NCBI GenBank assembly: GCA_036171675.1
Contig: JAVHRO010000075.1
Coordinates: 30,185-94,184, forward strand
Direction of reading: 5' to 3'
From: Vicingus sp036171675
GTDB lineage: Bacteria; Bacteroidota; Bacteroidia; Flavobacteriales_E; Vicingaceae
Length of the DNA stretch: 64,000 bases
The notes below the pieces were generated by a model. It had not been told where the DNA came from, ran no database searches, and saw only the letters and a list, made by a program, of their open reading frames with translations. Shown here one piece after another: positions 55,193 through 62,726 of this stretch (the first letter of the stretch is position 1; each line of letters begins with the position of its first letter). The position numbers and the translations under genes were made by a program.

Positions 55193-55240
55193 CCATTTTT
55201 AATCAAAATGTTAAATATTTAACATTTTGATTAAAAATGG
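55193..55240. repeat. Perfect 48-bp palindrome
   Basis: Two 24-nt arms (CCATTTTTAATCAAAATG... and its exact complement) meet without a spacer. It lies between the DUF4340 stop (55278) and the giant PKD gene start. It can form a long hairpin in RNA from either strand or a cruciform. No T-run follows on the minus strand, so it is not a standard terminator. Confidence 0.95.
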
Positions 55241-55277
55241 CAATCGCTAAATGATAGCTATAATAGAAAGTTATGAT

Positions 55278-56297
55278 TTACCTCTCACTGAGGAAAAACT
55301 GCTTAGGAACTGTGATTTTATCAAAGGTATAAAATTGGATGTAAACCAATAAATTATTATTTAGTATGCCATACATTCTATCTAAATCATATGGGTAGGG
55401 TTCTCCTTTATCATCTAACTTATTTTTATAATTTTTCATGTGTAAAGCAACTATTTTATTAGATTTTCCAAAAATGTCTTTTACTTCAATACTAAATATA
55501 GGAGGTTCAGCCATTACAGAATCTTTTTTATCAGGTTTAAGCTCGTCTAGAACGGTCATTTCGTAGTATATTTTATCAAAAAAACGGAGGTACTGCTTTA
55601 CCTTTGAGGTATCAAAATTCTTTATGGGCGAAAGTGTTACGCCATCAATAAAACTTAAATTATTCATATTTTGCTGAATATTAAACGATTCTTCAGGTTT
55701 ATCAAAATAAGTAACATCAATTGATTTAATTTCCTGAGGTAGGTATTTAAAAATTGCGGCATCTTTCCATTGCAATGGATTAGCAAAAAAACGTGTCGTT
55801 AAATAGCCATTAAATCCAGGGATATAGGTAATAAAAGGCACTGATGATTTCACACCATCATTTTCCAACACCATATATGTACCTTGGCTGTTTTGAGTAG
55901 GTCCACCAATATAATAAACTTTGGCAGGTTTATCTTTACCTAAATATATTTCTACTTTGGTGGTATTTGTAGCAATTTCTCGAACAACATTATTAAAAGC
56001 AACCTTTGCCACAGGTGCTTTTACGGCAATTTGTGAAAACGTGGTCATTAATACTGATATGCATTCAGGACGCGCCTTATAGTTGCCATCAACTACCCAA
56101 TAATTTTCGGTTCTTGTCAAGGTTACTTTTTCACCTTTAGAATCAGAAATAAATATTTTATCAATACTTGCCGTATCTTTAATAGCAAAATCTTTTAATT
56201 CATTTTTTATTGTTCCACTGCTATTCGTAACATAATAATAAACTGCTACGGCAGCTAAAACGAGGAGGATTATGAGTAAAAATTTATTGTTTTTCAT
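55278..56297 (-). CDS. DUF4340 domain-containing membrane-anchored protein
   Basis: The 339 aa have an N-terminal membrane anchor (FLLIILLVLAAVAVYYYVT). The following extracytoplasmic domain fits DUF4340: DTASIDKIFISDSKGEKVTLTRTENYWVVDG, ARPECISVLMTTFSQIAVKAPV, and KVYYIGGPTQNSQGTYMVL. Genes of this family often follow GldG-like ABC transporter genes and may handle or sense the exported substrate; the function is not established. It lies 51 nt downstream of gldG on the same strand. Confidence 0.85.
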   Translation of the reverse strand: MKNNKFLLIILLVLAAVAVYYYVTNSSGTIKNELKDFAIKDTASIDKIFISDSKGEKVTLTRTENYWVVDGNYKARPECISVLMTTFSQIAVKAPVAKVAFNNVVREIATNTTKVEIYLGKDKPAKVYYIGGPTQNSQGTYMVLENDGVKSSVPFITYIPGFNGYLTTRFFANPLQWKDAAIFKYLPQEIKSIDVTYFDKPEESFNIQQNMNNLSFIDGVTLSPIKNFDTSKVKQYLRFFDKIYYEMTVLDELKPDKKDSVMAEPPIFSIEVKDIFGKSNKIVALHMKNYKNKLDDKGEPYPYDLDRMYGILNNNLLVYIQFYTFDKITVPKQFFLSER

Positions 56298-56348
56298 GCT
56301 ATATCAATTGACTTTAGTGTGATAATTTTTTTTCGAAATTGAATTTAG

Positions 56349-58088
56349 CTATTTTGTATACTTTCGTTTTCTATCGTAATAATGAGCTATACCAAATATC
56401 AAGATAAATCCAATGGGTAAAACGGTGTTAATAAGTTGCCATTTAAACTTCATTTTTTTTAATATGGTCTTATCTAATAATCGAATGGTTAATTTTTTTG
56501 AACGAACACCCATAAAACCTGAGTCGTCGCACAAATAGTTAACCACATTAAGCATAAAATCATCATTTCCAAATTGCTGGTTGGTAAACCTATCATAGCC
56601 TAATTGGTAATATTCGCTTGTTTTTACGTTAACGTAATTTTTTGCAATATCTCCGTCGGCTACAACCACCATTTTGTTTTCATCACTTGCTGATTTGAAA
56701 TTAATTTCATTGCTATTAGCGATTTGAGGACTCACTCTATTTTTAAAAACCGACTCAAATTTTCCTTCCAATAAAACCGCTGCAACTTGATTTCCATCGG
56801 TAAATTGTGATTGGTCTGGTTCGATTCTAAGCATACCTAAACTCACTCTTGTTGGAGTCTTAGCAACCTTGGTATACATCGATGATTTCAATAAACCTGT
56901 TTTACGAATATTAGGGCGAGCGATGGTATCAATTGTACTCACAAACTCACCTTTTACGGCATTTATATTGTTAACAATTGGATGAGAATTCGCTTGTGTT
57001 AGCAAAGGAAAAAAGAACCAAGGAAATAACTGCGTTTTTGGTTGATTACCCACTCTACCAGTTACAACAGGAATTGGTGCTGATTGAATATCTAAAATCA
57101 AATCGGTGTTTAATCTTACTCCATAGGTAAACAATTGGTCATTAAGATTTAAGTCTTGCGGAATTGCCATAGTAATATCGGCATTTTGTAAACTGTCCAT
57201 TGAAGCAAAAACTGGATCAATCATCCACACAACTTTTCCACCATACATAATGTATTGGTCAATAATAAATTTATCTTTCTCTGAAAATGCTTGAGTTGGT
57301 TTTGCAATAATTATTGCATCGTAGTTAATTTTCACCTTAAAAGCCTTAAGGCTATCTACCATAACCCTTTCGGCTAAACTTGTTAATTCTTCATTTAACG
57401 GAATTCTATCAACAATATAAAACTCAGCTAACATAGTTGCTAACGAAGCTGTTTCTACTTTATCTAATTCACCATGACCTTCAATTAACGCCACTTTAGG
57501 TTTATTTTGAACTACTAAATTTCTGATGGCATTAGCAATTTCATATTCTAGACCTTCTATAGAACTATTTAGCATGGTTTCGGCAGACATACCCATTTGA
57601 CTTTTGAGTAACTGAACAGGAATATCCTTACCTCGATAACTAAATATGGCACCTGGCCAAATTATTTTATTCGAATTTCCATCTTCTTCCTTTACATTTA
57701 AATCAGTAGGGCGAAGACCTTCTTTGTACAACTGTTTATAAATTTCTTCTCGAACTTTTTCATCAGGACTTTCGGATGGGTTAATAAATTCGTATTCTAG
57801 ATTGGTGTTAGAATAAACTCTAAATTCGTTCAACATTTCGCGCGTTTCGTCGCGTAAACGTTTAAATCCAGCAGGAAAATCTCCTTCAAGATAAACCTTA
57901 ATATAAACAATATCTTCAAGATTTGATGCTAATTTTTTACTATTATCAGATAATGTGTATCGTTTTTCGGAGGTTAAATCAAAACGACCAAAAGCAAAAG
58001 AACCTATATAATTAATAAGGATAATGATAACAATCCCTGCAAAAAAAGTGGTCAAATCTTTCTTTTTATTTACATTTTTCCCTACCAT
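56349..58088 (-). CDS. gldG: Gliding-motility ABC transporter component GldG
   Basis: GldG works with the permease GldF and the ATPase GldA and is required for gliding in Flavobacterium johnsoniae; the substrate is unknown. The 579 aa have an N-terminal transmembrane segment (FFAGIVIIILINYIGSFAFG), an extracytoplasmic domain with YTLSDNSKKLASNLEDIVYIKVYLEG and VALIEGHGELDKVE, and a C-terminal transmembrane helix (WQLINTVLPIGFILIFGIAHYY). It overlaps gldF by 7 nt. Confidence 0.92.
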   Translation of the reverse strand: MVGKNVNKKKDLTTFFAGIVIIILINYIGSFAFGRFDLTSEKRYTLSDNSKKLASNLEDIVYIKVYLEGDFPAGFKRLRDETREMLNEFRVYSNTNLEYEFINPSESPDEKVREEIYKQLYKEGLRPTDLNVKEEDGNSNKIIWPGAIFSYRGKDIPVQLLKSQMGMSAETMLNSSIEGLEYEIANAIRNLVVQNKPKVALIEGHGELDKVETASLATMLAEFYIVDRIPLNEELTSLAERVMVDSLKAFKVKINYDAIIIAKPTQAFSEKDKFIIDQYIMYGGKVVWMIDPVFASMDSLQNADITMAIPQDLNLNDQLFTYGVRLNTDLILDIQSAPIPVVTGRVGNQPKTQLFPWFFFPLLTQANSHPIVNNINAVKGEFVSTIDTIARPNIRKTGLLKSSMYTKVAKTPTRVSLGMLRIEPDQSQFTDGNQVAAVLLEGKFESVFKNRVSPQIANSNEINFKSASDENKMVVVADGDIAKNYVNVKTSEYYQLGYDRFTNQQFGNDDFMLNVVNYLCDDSGFMGVRSKKLTIRLLDKTILKKMKFKWQLINTVLPIGFILIFGIAHYYDRKRKYTK

Positions 58089-58813
58089 TTTCTACTCCCC
58101 AACACTGTTTTAGTAAATAATAAAAATAGAAAAATTAAACCTAAAAAATAAATTACATCACGAGTATCAATAACGCCTCTACTCATTGAAATATAATGAG
58201 TATTAATTCCCAAATTAATGATAATATCGTCAATTGGTCCAAACAAGTTTAACGAACTTATTGACTCAAAACCAACGTAAGAAAAAAAGCACAAAAAAAC
58301 TGCTACAATAAATGAAATGATTTGATTATTGGTAATTGCACTAGAAAACAACCCAATAGATACAAATACACTGCCTAAAAAAAGCAACCCAAAATAAGAA
58401 CCGATTGTTCCTCCAATATCAATATTGCCAATAGGAGCCCCTAATTGATAAATAGAATAAAAATAAAGTAAAGTTGGAAGTAAAGAAAATAATACCAACG
58501 AAAAACCAGCAATATATTTTGCAATAACAATTTGAAAATCTGTCAATGGTTTGGTTAATAACAACTCCATTGTACCCGTCCTACTTTCTTCAGAAAACAG
58601 CCTCATTGTTATAGCTGGAATTAAAAACATAAATACCCATGGAGCAATGTAAAACAACGAACCAAGACTAGAATAACCTGATTCTAAAACATTTGTTTCA
58701 CCAGGAAAAATCCATAAAAACAACCCAATGGTTGTTAAAAAAACCGCAATAACAATGTATCCAATTAAGGATCCTAGAAAACTACGTATCTCTTTATTTA
58801 TTAATGAAAACAT
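58082..58813 (-). CDS. gldF: Gliding-motility ABC transporter permease GldF
   Basis: An ABC-2 type permease of 243 aa with about six membrane segments. It begins MFSLINKEIRSFLGSLIGYIVIAVF and contains RLFSEESRTGTMELLLTKPLTDFQIVIAKY, a motif of the family. It is the first gene of the gldF-gldG-DUF4340 unit. gldA, the ATPase gene, is not in the window and is often encoded elsewhere in Flavobacteriia. Confidence 0.93.
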   Translation of the reverse strand: MFSLINKEIRSFLGSLIGYIVIAVFLTTIGLFLWIFPGETNVLESGYSSLGSLFYIAPWVFMFLIPAITMRLFSEESRTGTMELLLTKPLTDFQIVIAKYIAGFSLVLFSLLPTLLYFYSIYQLGAPIGNIDIGGTIGSYFGLLFLGSVFVSIGLFSSAITNNQIISFIVAVFLCFFSYVGFESISSLNLFGPIDDIIINLGINTHYISMSRGVIDTRDVIYFLGLIFLFLLFTKTVLGSRKW

Positions 58814-58832
58814 TTAATTAGTTAATAGTTTC

Positions 58833-58840
58833 CAAAAATA
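58833..58840 (-). promoter_or_regulatory. -7 element upstream of gldF
   Basis: TATTTTTG followed by G on the minus strand, 19 nt before the gldF ATG, matches TAnnTTTG. No clear -33 box. Confidence 0.45.
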
Positions 58841-59053
58841 ACATTTTTTAAATGAAGTGAACTGTTGATGTAAGGTTAAAATATGTTAATAAGAGATTTT
58901 ATACCAAAATCAAAAAAACATGAATCACTCGTACATTCATTTTACTATTGCATAAGAGAGCGGTAACTTGTGGTGCATTTGATAAAAAATTTAAATGGAA
59001 ACTTTTTTATTGAAAACTAAGCCCAAATGTACTAAGCGTTCATAGTATTTATT

Positions 59054-59069
59054 TGTTATAATTATAACA
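59054..59069. promoter_or_regulatory. 16-bp palindrome upstream of lysC (possible operator)
   Basis: TGTTATAATTATAACA is a perfect inverted repeat about 26 nt upstream of the -7 element. Its size and position suit a dimeric repressor or activator, but AT-rich palindromes can arise by chance. Confidence 0.4.
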
Positions 59070-59094
59070 TTCTTTTAAATATTTAAAATATTAT

Positions 59095-59102
59095 TATTTT
59101 TG
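59095..59102 (+). promoter_or_regulatory. -7 element upstream of lysC
   Basis: TATTTTTG, 22 nt before the ATG at 59125, matches TAnnTTTG. The -33 region has only TTTT. Confidence 0.45.
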
Positions 59103-59124
59103 TACAAAAATTAGTAATTAACCC

Positions 59125-60438
59125 ATGATAGTAGTAAAATTTGGAGGAACATCGGTCGGTTCAGCAGAACGATTTAAATCTGTTTCTCATTTAGTAACAA
59201 ACGATACCCCTAAAATTGTGGTATTGTCAGCCATGTCTGGTACAACCAACTCCTTAATTGAAATTTCAAAGTACTTATATAACAAAAAAATAGAAAGTGC
59301 TCTGTTAGAGATACATCAACTCGAAATAACGTATAAATTAACCATTGCTGAATTGTTTAGCAAAACAGAATTTGTAAACAAGGCGGAAGAATTAATGGTT
59401 TCACATTTTAATTATATAAGAAGTTTTACTCAGGGTATGTTTACCATGTTCGAAGAAAAAGCAATTTTGGCTCAGGGAGAGTTATTATCGACGACCTTAT
59501 TTCACCTATATTTACAAGAACTAAGAGTAGAATCGGTATTGTTACCTGCATTAAATTTTATGCGAATTAATCCCGACCATGAACCTGATACCAAAGCAAT
59601 AAAAGAAAATATACAGCTAGAACTATCAAAAAATTCAAAATGCAAACTCTTTATCACCCAAGGATTTATCTGTAGAAACTCGTTCGGAGAAATAGATAAC
59701 CTAAAAAGAGGAGGTAGCGATTATACCGCTTCCCTAATTGGGGCAGCTATTAATGCAAAAGAGATTCAAATTTGGACCGATATTGACGGTATGCACAACA
59801 ATGACCCTAGAATTGTTAACCGTACCTACCCAATCTCACATTTATCGTTTGATGAAGCAGCCGAATTAGCATATTTTGGTGCAAAAATTTTACATCCATC
59901 AAGTGTTTTACCAGCCAAACTAAACAACATTCCCGTACGTTTAAAAAACACATTAGAACCCAGTGCAAATGGAACATTAATTAGTTCTATATCAAGCGGT
60001 AGCGGAATAAAAGCAGTTGCTGCAAAAGACCACATTACCGCTATAAAAATAAAATCTGGACGGATGTTGCTAGCCTATGGTTTTATGAGAAAAGTATTCG
60101 AGATATTTGAAGCGTACAAAACACCAATCGACATGATTACAACCTCCGAAGTTGCTATTTCTATTACCATTGATGAAACCATCTATTTGAACGAAATTGT
60201 AAACGAGTTAAAAAAATTGGGGACCGTTGATACCAACGATAATCTGACCATAATTTGTGTGGTTGGAGATTTTATTGCCGAAAGTAAAGGCTATGCCTTG
60301 AAAGTTTTCGACGCTTTACAAGATATACCGGTTCGAATGATTTCATATGGAGGTAGTCTTCATAATATCTCTTTGCTAGTTCACACTTCCGATAAAAAAG
60401 AAGCATTAATTTCGCTCAATGAAAAACTCTTTACATGA
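59125..60438 (+). CDS. lysC: Aspartate kinase (monofunctional)
   Basis: Phosphorylates aspartate, the first step to lysine, diaminopimelate, threonine and methionine. The 437 aa show VVKFGGTSVGS (about 3-13), FITQGFICRNSFGEIDNLKRGGSDYTASLIG, WTDIDGMHNNDPRIV, FGAKILHPSSVLPA, and C-terminal ACT domains (ITAIKIKSGRM... and LTIICVVGD). The last codons overlap lysA by 4 nt (ATGA), so it is coupled to diaminopimelate decarboxylase, which indicates service to lysine and peptidoglycan. No homoserine dehydrogenase fusion. Confidence 0.93.
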   Translation: MIVVKFGGTSVGSAERFKSVSHLVTNDTPKIVVLSAMSGTTNSLIEISKYLYNKKIESALLEIHQLEITYKLTIAELFSKTEFVNKAEELMVSHFNYIRSFTQGMFTMFEEKAILAQGELLSTTLFHLYLQELRVESVLLPALNFMRINPDHEPDTKAIKENIQLELSKNSKCKLFITQGFICRNSFGEIDNLKRGGSDYTASLIGAAINAKEIQIWTDIDGMHNNDPRIVNRTYPISHLSFDEAAELAYFGAKILHPSSVLPAKLNNIPVRLKNTLEPSANGTLISSISSGSGIKAVAAKDHITAIKIKSGRMLLAYGFMRKVFEIFEAYKTPIDMITTSEVAISITIDETIYLNEIVNELKKLGTVDTNDNLTIICVVGDFIAESKGYALKVFDALQDIPVRMISYGGSLHNISLLVHTSDKKEALISLNEKLFT

Positions 60439-61583
60439 TTACACCTCAACATATCGAACAATACAAAAAACTAAAAACTCCTTTTTATCATTACAATTTG
60501 GAGATTTTAGAGCAAACACTCGTTTTACTTACAACAGAATCGAACCGATACGGCTATCACGTACACTATGCTTTAAAAGCAAATGTAAATGATGCTGTTT
60601 TGGCAACCATAAAAAAATACCAACTAGGTGCCGATTGTGTGAGTGGAAACGAAATAAAAAAAGCGTTAAAAACAGGTTTTGGAAATGGAAACATTGTTTT
60701 TGCAGGTGTTGGAAAAACCGACAACGAAATTAATTTTGCGATAGACAACGATATTTTTTGTTTCAACTGCGAATCGTTGTCCGAAATGGAAGTAATTAAT
60801 GAACTTGCTGAGAAGAAAAAAAAATTAGTAAACATTGCTCTTCGAATCAATCCAAACATTAATGCCAAAACGCACCATTATATTACCACAGGATTGGAAG
60901 AAAACAAATTTGGTATCAACATGTGGGAAATGGCAGAGGTTATTCCTGCTATTAAAAAACTTGAGAACCTTAAACTTATTGGCTTACATTTTCATATTGG
61001 TTCGCAAATTACCGACCTAGAAATTTTTAGAAGCCTGTGTTTACGCATCAACGAAATACAAGAATGGTTTTACCAACGCCACATTATTGTTGAACACATT
61101 AATGTTGGTGGCGGCTTGGGTGTTGATTACGAAAACCCCGACAACAATTTAATTCCTGATTTTAAGGGATATTTTGAACAATTTCAACAGTTTTTGGCAC
61201 TACGACCTCAACAGCAATTGCATTTTGAACTAGGCCGTTCTATAGTTGCCCAATGCGGAAATTTAATTACTAAAGTGCTTTACGTAAAAAAAGGTGTAAA
61301 CACCAATTTTGCAATTGTAGATGCAGGCATGACCGATTTGTTACGCCCTGCTTTATACCAAGCCACCCACAAAATAGAGAATTTAACCACCACCTCAACC
61401 GAACTGGAGTACTACGATGTAGTTGGACCAATTTGTGAATCGTCGGATTGTTTTGCTAAAGCATTGTTATTTCCTTCAACCAAACGTGGCGATATTATTG
61501 CCATAAGAACCGCTGGTGCTTACGGCGAAGTAATGGCTAGTAATTACAATTTAAGAAACACCATTGAGAGTTTTGTTTTTTAA
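60435..61583 (+). CDS. lysA: Diaminopimelate decarboxylase
   Basis: A PLP enzyme that decarboxylates meso-diaminopimelate to lysine. The 382 aa show TPFYHYNLEIL, the PLP lysine in HYALKANVN (about K48), GLHFHIGSQI, NVGGGLGVDYE, ELGRSIVAQCGNL, GPICESSDCFAK and the C-terminal YGEVMASNYNLR. Normal to slightly short. Its ATG overlaps the aspartate kinase stop by 4 nt. Confidence 0.94.
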   Translation: MITPQHIEQYKKLKTPFYHYNLEILEQTLVLLTTESNRYGYHVHYALKANVNDAVLATIKKYQLGADCVSGNEIKKALKTGFGNGNIVFAGVGKTDNEINFAIDNDIFCFNCESLSEMEVINELAEKKKKLVNIALRINPNINAKTHHYITTGLEENKFGINMWEMAEVIPAIKKLENLKLIGLHFHIGSQITDLEIFRSLCLRINEIQEWFYQRHIIVEHINVGGGLGVDYENPDNNLIPDFKGYFEQFQQFLALRPQQQLHFELGRSIVAQCGNLITKVLYVKKGVNTNFAIVDAGMTDLLRPALYQATHKIENLTTTSTELEYYDVVGPICESSDCFAKALLFPSTKRGDIIAIRTAGAYGEVMASNYNLRNTIESFVF

Positions 61584-61736
61584 AACCTAATGTCATACTG
61601 AATGAAGTTTTATAGCAATTTTAATTGCTCCATAAAACAACATGAAATATCTCTTTCTGTCACACTAACCAAAGCGGAAGTACTTCTAATAATTCACTTC
61701 CGATTAGAAAGAAGATTCTTCACTTCATTTGTTAAC

Positions 61737-61754
61737 GTCCGTCAACTGACGGAC
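61737..61754. repeat. GTCCGTCA-type palindrome, copy 1
   Basis: GTCCGTCAACTGACGGAC is a near-perfect palindrome. A perfect relative, TCCGTCAGCTGACGGA, occurs at 61993-62008. Confidence 0.7.
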
Positions 61755-61992
61755 TAACAAATTTTGTTCAGAATGACAAAAAAATGGGATTCCACGATTT
61801 AACACCATTGAAGTCTTGTTTACCAAAACCTACGTGCTTAATTTAGTACCCCTGTAAGCACTAAGCTGAGGCGTTGGCAATTTAGCGAAGGGCTTAGTGA
61901 TTTTGTTTTTCATAATTCATAAACAAAAATACTATTTTTTATAATGTATTGTGTTTGCTCGACCTAAGTAACTGCCCTCTTTGCCCTCTCAA

Positions 61993-62008
61993 TCCGTCAG
62001 CTGACGGA
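61993..62008. repeat. TCCGTCAGCTGACGGA palindrome, copy 2
   Basis: A perfect 16-bp palindrome sharing its arms with 61737-61754. Probably part of an intergenic repeat family. Confidence 0.7.
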
Positions 62009-62035
62009 CGCACTTTTACAGCTTAGGGCTTACGA

Positions 62036-62076
62036 GGGGGAAACTCCCTTCCCTTCGGGAAGGGTTGGGGATGGGA
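62036..62076. repeat. GC-rich intergenic hairpin repeat, copy 1
   Basis: CCCTTCCC and GGGAAGGG form an 8-bp stem inside a GC-rich segment. The pattern CCTTCCCTTCnGGAAGGGTTnGG is shared with 62661-62726. It adjoins the paaI stop codon. Confidence 0.7.
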
Positions 62077-62077
62077 A

Positions 62078-62476
62078 CTACCACTCCTTACTTGTCCGAT
62101 ACACCGAACCTTTAAAAACACCTACGATGTCGCCTTTTTGGTTGGTAACGGGTATGTTGTAAATGCCTATTTTGTTGGTTAAACTTACTTCAGTTGCTTC
62201 GGCAGTTAATACATCTCCAACATTTACCGCATTGGGGTAAGAAATGGAACATTCTAATGCAACACTTAACCTACCATGAGCATTAGAGGCAAAAGCCAAT
62301 GCACTATCGGCTAACGAAAAAGTAATGCCGCCGTGTATAATTCCAAAACCATTGCACATTTCTGGTCGTACTTGCATTTGCAATTTGCAAGAGCCTTTTG
62401 CTGATGCCAAAATTTTTATACCCAACCACTGACTAAAAGCGTCAGTTTCCATCATTTTATCTACAATTGCTGTCAT
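62078..62476 (-). CDS. paaI: PaaI-like hotdog-fold thioesterase
   Basis: PaaI-type enzymes hydrolyse phenylacetyl-CoA derivatives in the phenylacetate pathway. The 132 aa show the family core NGFGIIHGGITFSLADSALAFASN (about 42-65, with the HGG and catalytic-Asp region) and SISYPNAVNVGDVLTAEA. Normal length. It is downstream of a 3-hydroxyacyl-CoA dehydrogenase on the same strand, with a 108-bp inverted-repeat element in between. This pairing suggests the end of a paa-like operon extending right of the window. Confidence 0.85.
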   Translation of the reverse strand: MTAIVDKMMETDAFSQWLGIKILASAKGSCKLQMQVRPEMCNGFGIIHGGITFSLADSALAFASNAHGRLSVALECSISYPNAVNVGDVLTAEATEVSLTNKIGIYNIPVTNQKGDIVGVFKGSVYRTSKEW

Positions 62477-62509
62477 TAAAAGTATTTTTTACTGTTTGTT
62501 AGAAAATTT

Positions 62510-62617
62510 GTCAATTCGAGTGTCCCGCACTTCCGCGGGATGTATCGAGAATACAAATTTTCGAAGCAAAAAAGTGTGTTCTCGATACTTTTTCTTTCAG
62601 AAAAAACTCGAACTGAC
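62510..62617. repeat. MITE-like inverted-repeat element
   Basis: Terminal arms GTCAATTCGAGTGT and ACTCGAACTGAC are inverted, and nested arms GTATCGAGAA (62542) and TTCTCGATAC (62579) are also inverted. The same arm (GTCAGTTCGAGT) reappears at the right window edge. It resembles non-coding, mobile-like repeats common between genes of Flavobacteriia. A 62-codon ORF over it is not real. Confidence 0.75.
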
Positions 62618-62660
62618 ACTTTTTTATCGAAAATTATAAATGCACCATATTTAAATTTAC

Positions 62661-62726
62661 ACACCCCTAGCCCCTCTCAAGAGGGGAAGCACCCTTCCCT
62701 TCAGGAAGGGTTAGGAATGGGCTTTT
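62661..62726. repeat. GC-rich intergenic hairpin repeat, copy 2
   Basis: ACACCCCTAGCCCCT on the left is inverted as AGGGTTAGGAATGGG on the right, with inner hairpins (CCCCTCTCAAGAGGGG; CCCTTCCCTTCAGGAAGGG). It overlaps the 3' end of the dehydrogenase gene and supplies its stop codon. Confidence 0.75.

Larger units (their letters stand above)
58814..59124. other. Divergent intergenic region gldF/lysC
   Basis: The 311 bp between gldF and lysC hold candidate -7 elements for both genes (58833-58840 minus, 59095-59102 plus) and a 16-bp palindrome at 59054-59069. I see no ORF or RNA gene in the middle part. Confidence 0.6.
61584..62077. other. Intergenic repeat remnants between lysA and paaI
   Basis: No ORF of note. 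The region holds a segment like the intergenic repeats often seen in Bacteroidota (TGTCATACTGAATGAAG near 61593 and GTTCAGAATGACA near 61766), palindromes at 61737-61754 and 61993-62008, and a GC-rich hairpin at 62046-62064. Confidence 0.5.
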
